64,000 nt of DNA from assembly GCA_052170135.1 (NCBI GenBank), contig JBQNBC010000006.1:36550-100549 (forward strand), read 5' to 3'. Below the pieces are notes generated by a model. The model saw nothing but the letters and a program-made list of their open reading frames with translations. It ran no database searches and was not told the DNA's origin. Made by a program: the position numbers and the translations under genes. This document shows, piece after piece, positions 26,550-35,426 of the stretch. The DNA is from Wolinella sp052170135 (lineage in GTDB: Bacteria > Campylobacterota > Campylobacteria > Campylobacterales > Helicobacteraceae). How positions within the stretch are numbered: position 1 is the first letter of the stretch; each line of letters starts with the position of its first letter.

Positions 26550-28310
26550 TCACTCTTTTCGATTTAGATACTTTTCTTGCACGAGTAGCTCGACTATGTC
26601 CTTGTAGATCGGTACAGCTGTTCGTGATGCGAAATACTCTTCGCTTGCATCAGGCTCAAAAACCACAACACCTATAGTGTACTTACGTTGAGAATCGGTG
26701 GCAAAGCCAAAAAACGAGCTATTGTACATGTTTACATATCTTCCGCCCTTGGCTATGTGAGCTGTTCCTGTCTTGCCACCGACAGTGATGCCATTTACCG
26801 CTGCACCCTTTCCGGTACCGCGATCAACTATTTTTATCAGCATTTCGCGTAGACGCGATGTGGTATCAGGAGAGAGGATTGCTTTTGATTCTTCATGTTT
26901 GATTTTGTAGCGAATATCATTTGAATCAATGATGTGTTCTACGACGTATGGCGTTGCCATTACTCCATTATTTGTTATGACATTGTATGAGCTTAGCATT
27001 TGGATAAAAGTAGAGCGCATACCATAGCCGTAAGATACGGTAGCTTTATATAGCTCATCTCGGAGCATATTGACACTTGGGATTGTTCCGCTCTTTTCAT
27101 ATGGGAGATCGATTCCTGTTGGTTCGGAGAATCCTAATAGTCGTAGCCCGTTGTAGTAGTTTGTTGGACTTAGTAGTTGGGCTAGTTTTGCCATACCGAT
27201 GTTGCTTGAGTACACTAGCACATCTTCTATGCTGGAGCGCTCCATTTTGTGCGTATCTGTGATTATGAAGTTTTTGATTTTATATCTACCGTTGTGTAGC
27301 TCGATGGCGTGGTGCGGCTGGATTAGCTTTTGTTCTAGGAGTAGTGCGAATATGAGTGGCTTTATAATACTACCTGGCTCAAAGGAGTATTCTATAGCTG
27401 AGTTGTTTAGAAACTTGTACTCTTTTTGTTTTATTGAGTTTGGGTTGAAGCGATTTGTGCTCGCGAGTGTTAAAATTTTTCCGCTCTCAGCCTCCATGAT
27501 CCCAACGACTATCTCTTTGGCTTTTAGTTTTTTATTCGCCTCGTCTACGATTCTTTCGACCTTTTTTTGTAGTTTTAGCGGTACGCTGAGTGCGACGCTA
27601 TACCCATCAAGTCGCTCTCGAAAGAGAGAATCCTTATTTAAGATGATATTAAATCCAATATCACGCGAGCCACGCATAAGTCCATCGCTGACTGGCTCTA
27701 GTCGCTCGTCATAGCTCTTTTCTATGCCTTTAACTCCGCCTACACGCGTAATTTTTGTGTCTTTATCCTCGCTCTTTTGAATATAGCCAATTAGTGGCTC
27801 AAGTGAGTTATCATGCAGGTAGTCGCGCTTCTCCCCGCTTTCAAGAATCGACAGTCCATGCTTGAATACACGCCCGCTTTTGTCTTCGTATTCGCGAAAT
27901 ACGCTGTAAGTATTAAGCTTGTAGGCTAGTTGTTTTAGGTTTGCCGCGCTTTTTGAATCGATATTGTACGAGAGTACGATATTACCCTCTTTCTTTAGAC
28001 GCTTGATGATTTCTGCACGTTCGATTCCGCTATAGATGGAAAATAGATTGATAAAAAGTTCACGCTTGTCTGGATCAATATTGTGTGTATTTACTATGGC
28101 TTTGTATAGTTTTTTACTTGATGCTAGCAAGAATCCATCTTGGCTGTAGATTGCACCTCTAATTGCGCTTTCAACTTTTTTTGCTTGCAAGGTAGGGATT
28201 TTGCGTTCATTGATGATTGTGTAGTAAATTGTGGAGAGAAATATTAAAAAGCCTACAAGCAATCCAGCAAACAGGACAAGTATTTTACTAGCTTTTGCGT
28301 ATTGCTCCAT
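26550..28310 (-). CDS. ftsI: Septal peptidoglycan transpeptidase FtsI (PBP3)
   Basis: A 586-residue class B penicillin-binding protein: a short cytoplasmic start, one membrane anchor (about residues 9-30), a dimerisation domain, then the transpeptidase domain. Active-site motifs are S314-x-x-K317 (EPGSIIKPL), the SSN triad and GKTGTAH. It cross-links septal murein during division. It is the last gene of the flgB-flgC-fliE-ftsI order on this strand, as in Helicobacter pylori, 12 nt after fliE. It may therefore also be read from the flagellar sigma-54 promoter. Confidence 0.94.
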   Translation of the reverse strand: MEQYAKASKILVLFAGLLVGFLIFLSTIYYTIINERKIPTLQAKKVESAIRGAIYSQDGFLLASSKKLYKAIVNTHNIDPDKRELFINLFSIYSGIERAEIIKRLKKEGNIVLSYNIDSKSAANLKQLAYKLNTYSVFREYEDKSGRVFKHGLSILESGEKRDYLHDNSLEPLIGYIQKSEDKDTKITRVGGVKGIEKSYDERLEPVSDGLMRGSRDIGFNIILNKDSLFRERLDGYSVALSVPLKLQKKVERIVDEANKKLKAKEIVVGIMEAESGKILTLASTNRFNPNSIKQKEYKFLNNSAIEYSFEPGSIIKPLIFALLLEQKLIQPHHAIELHNGRYKIKNFIITDTHKMERSSIEDVLVYSSNIGMAKLAQLLSPTNYYNGLRLLGFSEPTGIDLPYEKSGTIPSVNMLRDELYKATVSYGYGMRSTFIQMLSSYNVITNNGVMATPYVVEHIIDSNDIRYKIKHEESKAILSPDTTSRLREMLIKIVDRGTGKGAAVNGITVGGKTGTAHIAKGGRYVNMYNSSFFGFATDSQRKYTIGVVVFEPDASEEYFASRTAVPIYKDIVELLVQEKYLNRKE

Positions 28311-28322
28311 AGGCAGATGGTA

Positions 28323-28628
28323 TTAGATTTGCGTCCTCAAGATTTCTTTGTATGCGCTTATTGCTTTGTTTCGCACTTCTAGCATTAGCTTCATACTGTT
28401 TTCAGCTTTGCCAATAGCAATAGCCGCTTGATGTAAATCTTTAATCTGACCGCTAGCAACATCTGCTAATGCTCTATCGCTCTCTTTTTGAAGTTTATTG
28501 CCCTCATCAATGGAGTTTTTTAGAACATCGGCAAAACTTCGCCCCTCAGATGTTGCACTAGTGGTGACTGAAGAGGGCTGAGATAATGTAAGGTTTGAAA
28601 TCTTGTTGAAAGCATTAACCTCTGTCAT
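28323..28628 (-). CDS. fliE: Flagellar hook-basal body complex protein FliE
   Basis: A 101-residue rod-MS-ring junction protein. The family pattern is present: SFADVLKNSIDEGNKLQKES, then LHQAAIAIGKAENSMKLMLEVRNKAISAYKEILRTQI at the C-terminus. It is the third gene of the flgB operon, 21 nt behind flgC. Confidence 0.95.
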   Translation of the reverse strand: MTEVNAFNKISNLTLSQPSSVTTSATSEGRSFADVLKNSIDEGNKLQKESDRALADVASGQIKDLHQAAIAIGKAENSMKLMLEVRNKAISAYKEILRTQI

Positions 28629-28649
28629 GTTCTACTCCTTAAATAAACA

Positions 28650-29144
28650 TTACGCCTGGAACATAGTTAGCGCGGTATTTGCAATATTCTTTGCGCTTTG
28701 GAATGCAGATACATTCGCCTGGTATGCCCGAGTGGCTTCTATTAAATCGGCCATTTCCACAACAGGATTAATATTTGGATAGGCCACATAACCTTCTGCA
28801 TTTGCATCTGGGTGTGAAGGCTCGTATTTTAGCCTTGGCTGACTATCATCTCTCACTACTTTATCTACATAAACGCTCATAATTGAAGGCTTGGGCTCAA
28901 GTCCAAACTCTTCCTCGCTTAGTGGATCTTCGTATTTTAGCAAATTGTTGCCATTTCCTAGCTTATCATTTAGGACTTTATCAAAATCAAATGCCTTAAA
29001 GATGGTCTCACGTCTGCGGTATGGACCACCTTCGTCTGTACGTGTTGTGTTGGCATTTGCGATATTTGATGAGATCATATTCACTCGAAATCTCTGTGCT
29101 GAGAGACCATATCCGCTAATGTCAAAGCTTGATAGAAATGCCAT
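28650..29144 (-). CDS. flgC: Flagellar proximal rod protein FlgC
   Basis: A 164-residue rod protein. It has the N-terminal rod signature (SAQRFRVNMISSNIANANTT) and the C-terminal coiled segment (NVSAFQSAKNIANTALTMFQA) that pack in the axial structure. It is exported by the flagellar type III apparatus. It starts 16 nt after flgB. Confidence 0.96.
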   Translation of the reverse strand: MAFLSSFDISGYGLSAQRFRVNMISSNIANANTTRTDEGGPYRRRETIFKAFDFDKVLNDKLGNGNNLLKYEDPLSEEEFGLEPKPSIMSVYVDKVVRDDSQPRLKYEPSHPDANAEGYVAYPNINPVVEMADLIEATRAYQANVSAFQSAKNIANTALTMFQA

Positions 29145-29160
29145 TTTCTACTCCTGATTA

Positions 29161-29598
29161 TTAAAGCGATTTGCTGGATTCTAGTGCATATGAAAATATT
29201 GAACCATGTTTTTTAAGCGATCCAATAATTCCTTGATACATTACGCCATTTTTACCAAGTTCGCTACTTTCTACGTCCAAATCCACGCTATTCCCGTCGT
29301 TTCTGGCCATGTGTCCATCGCGGAAGAATATAGTTCCGCGTGAAGAATCGAGCTCTTCAAGCGCTGGAAAGTGCACGCTATTTGTCTGTCCAAGTGCTAG
29401 TTTTTTGTTTGATTCTGCTGAGAATAGCTTTTGGCTCTCTGCCGCGAGCGTCTCTTCAAAGCTAATATCTCGCGGACGATACATTGGAGTATCGACATTT
29501 GCGATGTTTGAGGAGATCATATCTTGTCGCAATGATCGATAATCAAGTGCCTTGTGGGCGATGTCTCGCGCTGGACTATAGCTGAAGATACTGCTCAT
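29161..29598 (-). CDS. flgB: Flagellar proximal rod protein FlgB
   Basis: A 145-residue rod protein with the N-terminal signature LRQDMISSNIANVDTPMYRP. It is the first gene of flgB-flgC-fliE-ftsI. A perfect sigma-54 element lies 38-53 nt upstream of the ATG, in line with class II flagellar control by RpoN and FlgR in this lineage. Confidence 0.96.
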   Translation of the reverse strand: MSSIFSYSPARDIAHKALDYRSLRQDMISSNIANVDTPMYRPRDISFEETLAAESQKLFSAESNKKLALGQTNSVHFPALEELDSSRGTIFFRDGHMARNDGNSVDLDVESSELGKNGVMYQGIIGSLKKHGSIFSYALESSKSL

Positions 29599-29982
29599 TC
29601 TCTATCCTTTGAGGTGCAAATTTTCGTGCTAGAATAAGCAATTAGCATTCCAGATTCCGCATTTTTTCTATCTTGTCTTGGCGAGAAGCATTAACTTTGG
29701 ATTCCTGCTAGTGATATAGATTCTTTATGCTTGTTGATATTTAGATTCTAATTTGCTACAATTTAGTTGGTGCCAAACCTCGAGTGGCGGTTGAATCGAC
29801 TGTTTGATAGATCGCCACTCTATCTATTCTTCAAAAGTCGCTATAAATTCTCTCTGTCGTACTTGCAAGTTCCAATTTTAAAACTGTTTTTAGGAAATCA
29901 AACACGCTTAATCGTAATTTTAATTACACTAAAGCATGCGTATTGGCTTGGCAAGCTTTAGCGCGATGAACTTGATAATAGC
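29599..29982. other. Intergenic region flgB/nosL
   Basis: This 384-nt stretch has no supported gene. Its left part holds the flgB sigma-54 promoter. The rest is AT-rich and includes short inverted repeats near 29934-29960 (AAAGC...GCTTT) at the 3' end of the nos operon, possibly a transcript end, though no T-run follows. Confidence 0.4.
29636..29651 (-). promoter_or_regulatory. Sigma-54 promoter of flgB operon
   Basis: On the minus strand GGAATGCTAATTGCTT matches GGAA-N6-TTGCTT exactly, with the obligatory GG-N10-GC spacing of RpoN promoters. It lies just upstream of flgB. Confidence 0.85.
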
Positions 29983-30420
29983 CTATCGTCCTATTTCTTT
30001 TTGTAATACATGGCGAAATAGTGGATTTGCCATTGTTTCACCTTTTAGCATCGCCTCGCTAGCCACATCAAAGCTAACACATGTAGAATCGCCTGCCATC
30101 TCATATGCCCCAAAGCCGTACTTCATTGGCGTATTTTCTGTGCGCGAGTAGCACGCGTTCCTTGCATCAATCATCTTTTTGGAATCTTGCGCATAGACAG
30201 ACATTTTCCACTCTTTTTTGAGTTTTTGTGTGTATAAAATCATACAGCCAAAATCATCAAAAAAGTACTTTTTGCCAGAAGAATCGATAGCCGTTGCTAG
30301 GTATTTTTGTTCTGTAATAGCCATGCCACAATGTGCACATCTGTGTTCATCTTCTTCGCAGCCAGATATGCCAAATACACTAAAAATGCTACAAAAGATC
30401 AGGAATCGTCGCCTCTCCAT
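29983..30420 (-). CDS. nosL: NosL-type copper chaperone lipoprotein
   Basis: A 145-residue lipoprotein of the NosL family, which delivers Cu(I) for assembly of the CuZ centre of N2O reductase. It has a signal peptide ending in the lipobox ISGC, then C-AHCGM with a C-x2-C-x-M copper motif, FFDDFGC and an ENTPMKYGFGAY segment. I place the start at ATG 30420 (MERRRFL); an ATG at 30432 is in frame but overlaps the preceding gene. It is the last gene of the nos operon. It is one of three NosL-type proteins in this cluster. Confidence 0.87.
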   Translation of the reverse strand: MERRRFLIFCSIFSVFGISGCEEDEHRCAHCGMAITEQKYLATAIDSSGKKYFFDDFGCMILYTQKLKKEWKMSVYAQDSKKMIDARNACYSRTENTPMKYGFGAYEMAGDSTCVSFDVASEAMLKGETMANPLFRHVLQKEIGR

Positions 30421-30421
30421 T

Positions 30422-30886
30422 TTACATCTCAAGATAGTCGATTAATTTTTTTGTGATATTGCTAAACTCAAAAATGCGCTTGCCAGACCACTGTTGACTG
30501 AATTTTTCTGCACTTTCTTTGGTGGAGAATGGGATTAAGTCATCACCAGACATGCTTACGATTCTACTACCAAAGACGTAAAATGCATCACTTGCGAGAA
30601 TTAAATCTCCAGAGTTATAGTCGCTTACATATAGATTCTTTACACCTGAAAAGTTTTGATACGATTTGGAGTAGAAGTAGTGTAGCATTGATTTTGGTGA
30701 GCTAAAAAGCTCCTTCTTGCCATCTTTGTAGACGATTACCGCGCGCCATTTTGGATATTTTTTTGTGTCTATATACTTGATTTGACAAGTTGCATTGCTA
30801 TCGCCTAGCCAGCTATCCACATCTATCGCGCTAATCTCTGCCAGCAGCGTACCAAAACCAAAAAGTAGAAGCAAGATAGTTTTCAT
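30422..30886 (-). CDS. NosL-like periplasmic protein lacking the cysteine motif
   Basis: A 154-residue exported protein with a signal peptide (MKTILLLLFGFGTLLA). The body resembles NosL in its order of elements (YPKWRAVIVYKDGKKELF, then YVSDYNSGDLILASDAFYVFGS and a C-terminal EKFSQQ helix). It has no lipobox and no C-x2-C-x-M motif; the only cysteine is near residue 34. It may scaffold or bind metal differently. It overlaps nosY by 4 nt. Confidence 0.7.
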   Translation of the reverse strand: MKTILLLLFGFGTLLAEISAIDVDSWLGDSNATCQIKYIDTKKYPKWRAVIVYKDGKKELFSSPKSMLHYFYSKSYQNFSGVKNLYVSDYNSGDLILASDAFYVFGSRIVSMSGDDLIPFSTKESAEKFSQQWSGKRIFEFSNITKKLIDYLEM

Positions 30887-31710
30887 ACTAGATCCCTTGT
30901 CTTAAAGATGAAGTATCCGCCCAATAGCCATGCGATTCCTAAAAATATTGGGTAAATGACAGAATATATCGAGAATCCAACCTTGCCAAATCCATCTAAG
31001 ATGAAGTATGCTGCACTGCCCATGACGGACATCTCTGGGTCAAAAATCGCCATGGCTGCAACGCGAAAGACTTGTATTGGATTTAGAAGTGCGATTGCAA
31101 AAATTACCTCCTCTGGGAAGGCGTTTCTCATCATCGCGCCAATTAATAAAATATCGATGAATGCAAGTAGGCAAAGCCAGATAAAAAATGCCGAGCCAAG
31201 CGCAATTTCTTGTGATTTTACTAGGCTTGAGATGAAAAGGGCAATACCAACAAAGCTAAACGAGAGTGCAAACATCAGTAAAATATAAAATACAAATATC
31301 GCCCAAGGAATCTGAGCTCCTTTGATAGCACCCCAAGCAAGTGCCAATACAAGCGCGCCAAAGACAGGGACAAAGACTGTGATTAATCGCCCTAGTGATT
31401 TGCCAAAGTAGTAATCACGTAGCGAAACGGGAAAGGAAAGCAGGTATTCAAGCACGTTGCTATCTCTATCCTGTGCTATCGCACGCACCGTGCTCATAAG
31501 GATAAAAACCGGAAGTATCACGACACAAACTTGTATAAAAAGTAACAACAAGCGACTAAGTCCGCTAAAGCCAAGAACGCGGGATTCTGTTACGCCTGCG
31601 AGAAAAAATAGCGCGACAGCACCGCCAAATACAATGGAATAGACCAAAAACCATCGTGAGCGAAAAGATTCTCTTAGATCAAGCCAAGCAATTAGCATGA
31701 GATTCTTCAT
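30883..31710 (-). CDS. nosY: ABC transporter permease for N2O reductase maturation (NosY)
   Basis: A 275-residue inner-membrane protein with about six helices of the ABC-2 permease type. With the ATPase NosF and periplasmic NosD it forms the NosDFY complex that matures the copper-sulfur CuZ site of NosZ. The RDSNVLEYLLSFPVSLRDYYFGK segment is typical of NosY. Unusually, a nosL gene sits between nosF and nosY. Confidence 0.92.
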   Translation of the reverse strand: MKNLMLIAWLDLRESFRSRWFLVYSIVFGGAVALFFLAGVTESRVLGFSGLSRLLLLFIQVCVVILPVFILMSTVRAIAQDRDSNVLEYLLSFPVSLRDYYFGKSLGRLITVFVPVFGALVLALAWGAIKGAQIPWAIFVFYILLMFALSFSFVGIALFISSLVKSQEIALGSAFFIWLCLLAFIDILLIGAMMRNAFPEEVIFAIALLNPIQVFRVAAMAIFDPEMSVMGSAAYFILDGFGKVGFSIYSVIYPIFLGIAWLLGGYFIFKTRDLV

Positions 31711-31711
31711 C

Positions 31712-32158
31712 TTAGTACCCTTTTTCCTGCGCGATTTTTTCCATTACTTGCTCAAATGAATAGATTTTTTTACCTGTTGAGGCGATGGATTCTCGTTTTT
31801 GCTGTGCATATGCTGCATAGCCAAATGCCATAGGGGTAGTGTGCCCTTCTACCCAAAGTGCGCTTTTGGCATCTATCCACTCGCCAGTGTTGAATTCACC
31901 AACATATATAATAGCCTCAGGAATCCAAGATATTTTATTATCGCGCACCCACAAGGCTAGACAGCCGATATCATCAAAGTAGTAACGTTTGCGTTCGCTT
32001 TTGTTTATCACTTCAAGCGCGTGATTCTTCTCGCTTATTATCATCTTGCATCGTTCGCACACATCGCGATCTAGATGTAATTTGCCAGCTGTTGTGTCCA
32101 TCTCACCACATCCCAGCAAAAAGAGCATGGCAAATATTAATGCGCTAAATTTTTTCAT
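31712..32158 (-). CDS. nosL: NosL-type copper chaperone lipoprotein
   Basis: A 148-residue lipoprotein: signal peptide with lipobox LLGC (MKKFSALIFAMLFLLGC), then C-ERCKM (C-x2-C-x-M), YYFDDIGCLALW and HTTPMAFGYAAY. These match the NosL Cu(I)-binding fold. It overlaps nosF by 14 nt and ends 1 nt before nosY. Sequence divergence from the 29983 copy shows an old duplication rather than a recent one. Confidence 0.9.
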   Translation of the reverse strand: MKKFSALIFAMLFLLGCGEMDTTAGKLHLDRDVCERCKMIISEKNHALEVINKSERKRYYFDDIGCLALWVRDNKISWIPEAIIYVGEFNTGEWIDAKSALWVEGHTTPMAFGYAAYAQQKRESIASTGKKIYSFEQVMEKIAQEKGY

Positions 32159-32783
32159 CTTTTACTACCTTTCCTAGATCCATCTCGACCATTCGTGTCA
32201 CGATTCCTTCCACTTCCTGAATTCTGTGCGAGATAAATATCAACGTCTTATCTTTTGCTACATTTCTAATTAGTGCATCGAAATTTTTTCGTGCGCTCGG
32301 ATCGAGATTTGCCGTTGGCTCATCAAACATCAAAATATCACTGTCGCGACTAAGCGCAATTGCAATTAGGAGTTTTTGCTTCATGCCTCCAGATAGCTTG
32401 AAAAATGTCTTTTTTAGATTCTTCTTCCATTCCAGTTCCATCGACTCGGCCATGTTCCATATTTGTTGAGAATCGATACCGCAACTACGACTCACATAAT
32501 AAGCTAGCTCTTCTAGTGTGAGCTTTAGTGGTGGTGGCGTCTGTGGGACGAATGCTATTTTGGAAAGTGCTTTCCCTCTCTCTTTAAGTGGGTCAAAGTC
32601 AGCGATTCTTACGCTACCCTTGTCGCTTCTGTATTCGCCTAAAATAATTCGCATGAGAGTTGTTTTGCCAGCTCCATTTTGCCCAGCGATTAGGAGCTTT
32701 TCGCCTTGTCGCATATTTAGCGAGACATTATCAAGCACCACTTGTGAGCCAAATTTTTTAGTAACTTCTGAGATTTTTATCAC
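32145..32783 (-). CDS. nosF: ABC transporter ATP-binding protein NosF
   Basis: A 212-residue ATPase of the NosDFY complex. Walker A is GQNGAGKT (about residues 34-41), the signature is KLSGGMKQKLLIAIALS and Walker B is ILMFDEPTANLD. It powers the maturation step with NosY. It starts 9 nt after nosH. Confidence 0.94.
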   Translation of the reverse strand: MIKISEVTKKFGSQVVLDNVSLNMRQGEKLLIAGQNGAGKTTLMRIILGEYRSDKGSVRIADFDPLKERGKALSKIAFVPQTPPPLKLTLEELAYYVSRSCGIDSQQIWNMAESMELEWKKNLKKTFFKLSGGMKQKLLIAIALSRDSDILMFDEPTANLDPSARKNFDALIRNVAKDKTLIFISHRIQEVEGIVTRMVEMDLGKVVKDEKI

Positions 32784-32792
32784 CCTTTTTCC

Positions 32793-33689
32793 TTAGAGTA
32801 GTTTTTTAAGCCTATTCTGAAAGCCAAGTGCATCGCTATGACAGACATCGATACATCGTCCACAAAGCGTGCAATCACCACTATTTATGCTGTGCCAATC
32901 AGCTGCGCTTGCCTCATTTTTTTTCTTTGTCATCTCTAGCACATGCGGGACGATACAAACCGTAATGCATGCACCACAGTGATCGCACCTATCCTTGCTC
33001 CATGCGACTTTTATCGCGCTTACACCGCCTATTATCGTGTATGTAGTACCTAGAGGGCAGACATAGCGGCACCATGCTCGCTTGGAAAAAAATATCTCAA
33101 TAAGTAGCACTGCCACCACCCATGATATTGCTACGCTCCAGCCATATATTATGAAGCGCGATAGGATTCCTACTACGTTAAAAAGCTCAAAAACAAGGAA
33201 GCCACCAAAATATGAGAGCGAGATAAAAAATATCCAAAATAGATATCGCCACGCTCGATTAAATGTATGCTCTTTAATTATACGCTTTGAAATTAGCGTT
33301 TGGTGGATTTTCTCGCCTATCTCGCCGATGATGCCGTATGGACAGACCCATGAGCAAAATGCCCGTCCGCCAAATAATAGATAAAAGCCACCAATGGTTA
33401 GCGCGCCTATTAGTAGATTGATTGGTAGCTCACGATACGCGCCAATAACCTCTAGTGTGATGAATGGATCAGCAAGATGGAATCCAAACAATCTAGAGCC
33501 GCTAATAGAGCCCTCTACGATTTGAATATCCACGTAGTATGAGAGCAAAAACAGCAGATGTACGCCAATAACAACGATAAATCGCCATGCGCGCAGACTT
33601 GGATATTTTTTGCCTGTGCGCGTCGTGGAGATGAACGTGTCAAAGAATCCGACACTTGAGAGGGTCGTGCGCGTTGTGTATTTATCCAT
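32793..33689 (-). CDS. nosH: NapH/NosH-type quinol-oxidising iron-sulfur membrane protein
   Basis: A 298-residue membrane protein with about four to five helices. It carries C-x3-CP motifs in the membrane part (CSWVCPYG, CRYVCPLG) and two C-terminal [4Fe-4S] motifs (CDHCGACITVC and CTLCGRCIDVC). With NosG and the cytochromes NosC1/C2 it is thought to pass electrons from menaquinol to NosZ in Wolinella-type clusters. Its start overlaps the nosC2 stop by 1 nt (TAATG). Confidence 0.92.
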   Translation of the reverse strand: MDKYTTRTTLSSVGFFDTFISTTRTGKKYPSLRAWRFIVVIGVHLLFLLSYYVDIQIVEGSISGSRLFGFHLADPFITLEVIGAYRELPINLLIGALTIGGFYLLFGGRAFCSWVCPYGIIGEIGEKIHQTLISKRIIKEHTFNRAWRYLFWIFFISLSYFGGFLVFELFNVVGILSRFIIYGWSVAISWVVAVLLIEIFFSKRAWCRYVCPLGTTYTIIGGVSAIKVAWSKDRCDHCGACITVCIVPHVLEMTKKKNEASAADWHSINSGDCTLCGRCIDVCHSDALGFQNRLKKLL

Positions 33690-34156
33690 TACTTAGCAAA
33701 TCCTGCAATCTCTTTAGCCAGCATATTCAACTCTTCATCCGTACTGTTTGTTAGCAGTCCTTCCATTAGGGAGTTTGGCACTCTGTTTTCTTTGTAATCT
33801 CTAAGCTTTAGAAGAATCTCCTCTTCACTCTTGCCATCAAACGCTGGTGCGATTCTTCCTTCGCCTGAGTAGCCATGGCATGAGGCACAACGGACTTTGT
33901 ATAGATGACTAGTCTCCATATCTCTATTTTTTACACTCTCTTCGAGTTCGCGGATTTTCTTTAGCTCATCATTTTGGCTTTTTTCATTTGTTTTGGATTC
34001 TTCATTTATGTTCTTTGAAGGAATCGCAACTTGTGGCTGTGGCGATAAGCTTGGTTTTTCGCTTGGTGTTGCGCTTGTACCGCTAATTGCTACATATCCC
34101 ATCAATGCTATGACGACACCGCCAAGTGTTAGTGCTACTATCTGTCCGAATTTCAT
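33689..34156 (-). CDS. nosC2: Monohaem cytochrome c NosC2
   Basis: A 155-residue membrane-anchored cytochrome c: an N-terminal helix (about 7-27), a charged linker, then one CASCH haem site (VRCASCHGYSGEG) with a Met-containing C-terminal part. It likely relays electrons to NosZ. It overlaps nosC1 by 4 nt and nosH by 1 nt. Confidence 0.88.
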   Translation of the reverse strand: MKFGQIVALTLGGVVIALMGYVAISGTSATPSEKPSLSPQPQVAIPSKNINEESKTNEKSQNDELKKIRELEESVKNRDMETSHLYKVRCASCHGYSGEGRIAPAFDGKSEEEILLKLRDYKENRVPNSLMEGLLTNSTDEELNMLAKEIAGFAK

Positions 34157-34710
34157 TTTTGCCTCCTAAATTGTTCATTGAATTGACTAATCTCCTTAGC
34201 AATGGCGAGAATCTCCTCTTCGCTCATTTGCATTACTAGCTCTCGCATGAGGACGTTTGTTTCCTTTTTTGTGCGGTAAGCGATGATTTTGTCAAAAATC
34301 TCTGTATCGCTTTTCTTTAGCAGGGATGGACCTATGATTCCATTTGCATAGTCATTATGGCAGGCGGAGCATTTTGTTATAAATGCAAGGCTCATGCGCT
34401 TTTCTAGTAATTGTGTATTTATGCGTTCGTATGGATTCCTTACGGAGGCAAGCGCGCCAATAGATTTTGTCGTGGCATTTTCTTCGCCATTGACTGCGAC
34501 ACGTATTTGGCGTTCACCATCAATATTGTAAGCGAGAAACGGATTCTCCTCTTTTGGTGCTTCACCTTTTTGGATTGTTATTTTTGGCTCATTTGTATCT
34601 ATTTTTGTTGCCACTTCTGATGTTTTTTGTACCTCTTGCACCTCTTGTTGTGAGTCACAGCCAAAGAATCCAATAGCAATAATCACCAAAAATATTACTT
34701 TTTTAATCAT
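34153..34710 (-). CDS. nosC1: Monohaem cytochrome c lipoprotein NosC1
   Basis: A 185-residue exported cytochrome c. The signal peptide ends in the lipobox GFFGC, so it is probably lipid-anchored. One CSACH haem motif (TKCSACHNDYANG) follows a linker of about 110 residues. It pairs with NosC2 as in Wolinella succinogenes. It lies 2 nt after nosG. Confidence 0.88.
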   Translation of the reverse strand: MIKKVIFLVIIAIGFFGCDSQQEVQEVQKTSEVATKIDTNEPKITIQKGEAPKEENPFLAYNIDGERQIRVAVNGEENATTKSIGALASVRNPYERINTQLLEKRMSLAFITKCSACHNDYANGIIGPSLLKKSDTEIFDKIIAYRTKKETNVLMRELVMQMSEEEILAIAKEISQFNEQFRRQK

Positions 34711-34712
34711 GC

Positions 34713-35426
34713 TTAGTCTCCATAAATTTCTGAATATGTCGCGCGAGGTATCATTACTATCACTGCATCGCTAGCAGGACATACCTCCTCGCATACACCG
34801 CACCCTACGCACGCATCGCGTATTTCAGGGATATATCCTCCATTTTTAGACTCGACCATAGCGATTGCTCTTAATGGCTCGGGATGGGGGCAGAGGTCAG
34901 CACATAGAGAACATGGCTTTCCTATGGATTCTCTAATTTTATTTACGACCGATTCTTCGCGATCATTGTGTGTTTTACGTGAAATCAATCTCTCTACACT
35001 TTGGCTTGTTATAGTGGCTTGGTTCAACGCTAGACAAGAATCGGCTCTCTTTACATGTGCCATGCCCATATGAACGTCGCTAATCTCTGTAGTATCATGA
35101 CTGAGTGCTCCACTAGGACAGGCAAGTACGCACGGGTATAGATCGCACAGGTAGCAACCACGCTCCCTTGGATTAATATGCGGTGTTCCAAGTGAGCTAC
35201 CACTTGTGATATCTAGTAGGGATAGCGAGTAGTATGGACATACTTGGACGCATTGTCCACACTTTATGCAAGTCGCTAAAAACTCCCTTTCGTTTAGCGC
35301 GCCAGGAGGTCTTAAGATGGATTTACCAAAGTGTAGATAATCTCCCGCAAAGCTACCGCTGAGGAATCCAACCCCAAGCGCACCTGCACCGCCTACGCCA
35401 TAAAATATAAATTTCCGTCTATCCAT
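34713..35426 (-). CDS. nosG: NapG/NosG-type ferredoxin-like protein
   Basis: A 237-residue exported polyferredoxin with about four [4Fe-4S] motifs (for example CIKCGQCVQVCP and CVGCGVCEEVCP). The start at ATG 35426 gives a Tat-type N-terminus MDRRKFIFYG; the longer in-frame start at 35564 would overlap nosD by 139 nt and hide the signal. The nosD stop and this ATG share one base (TAATG). It works with NosH as a menaquinol dehydrogenase module. Confidence 0.92.
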   Translation of the reverse strand: MDRRKFIFYGVGGAGALGVGFLSGSFAGDYLHFGKSILRPPGALNEREFLATCIKCGQCVQVCPYYSLSLLDITSGSSLGTPHINPRERGCYLCDLYPCVLACPSGALSHDTTEISDVHMGMAHVKRADSCLALNQATITSQSVERLISRKTHNDREESVVNKIRESIGKPCSLCADLCPHPEPLRAIAMVESKNGGYIPEIRDACVGCGVCEEVCPASDAVIVMIPRATYSEIYGD

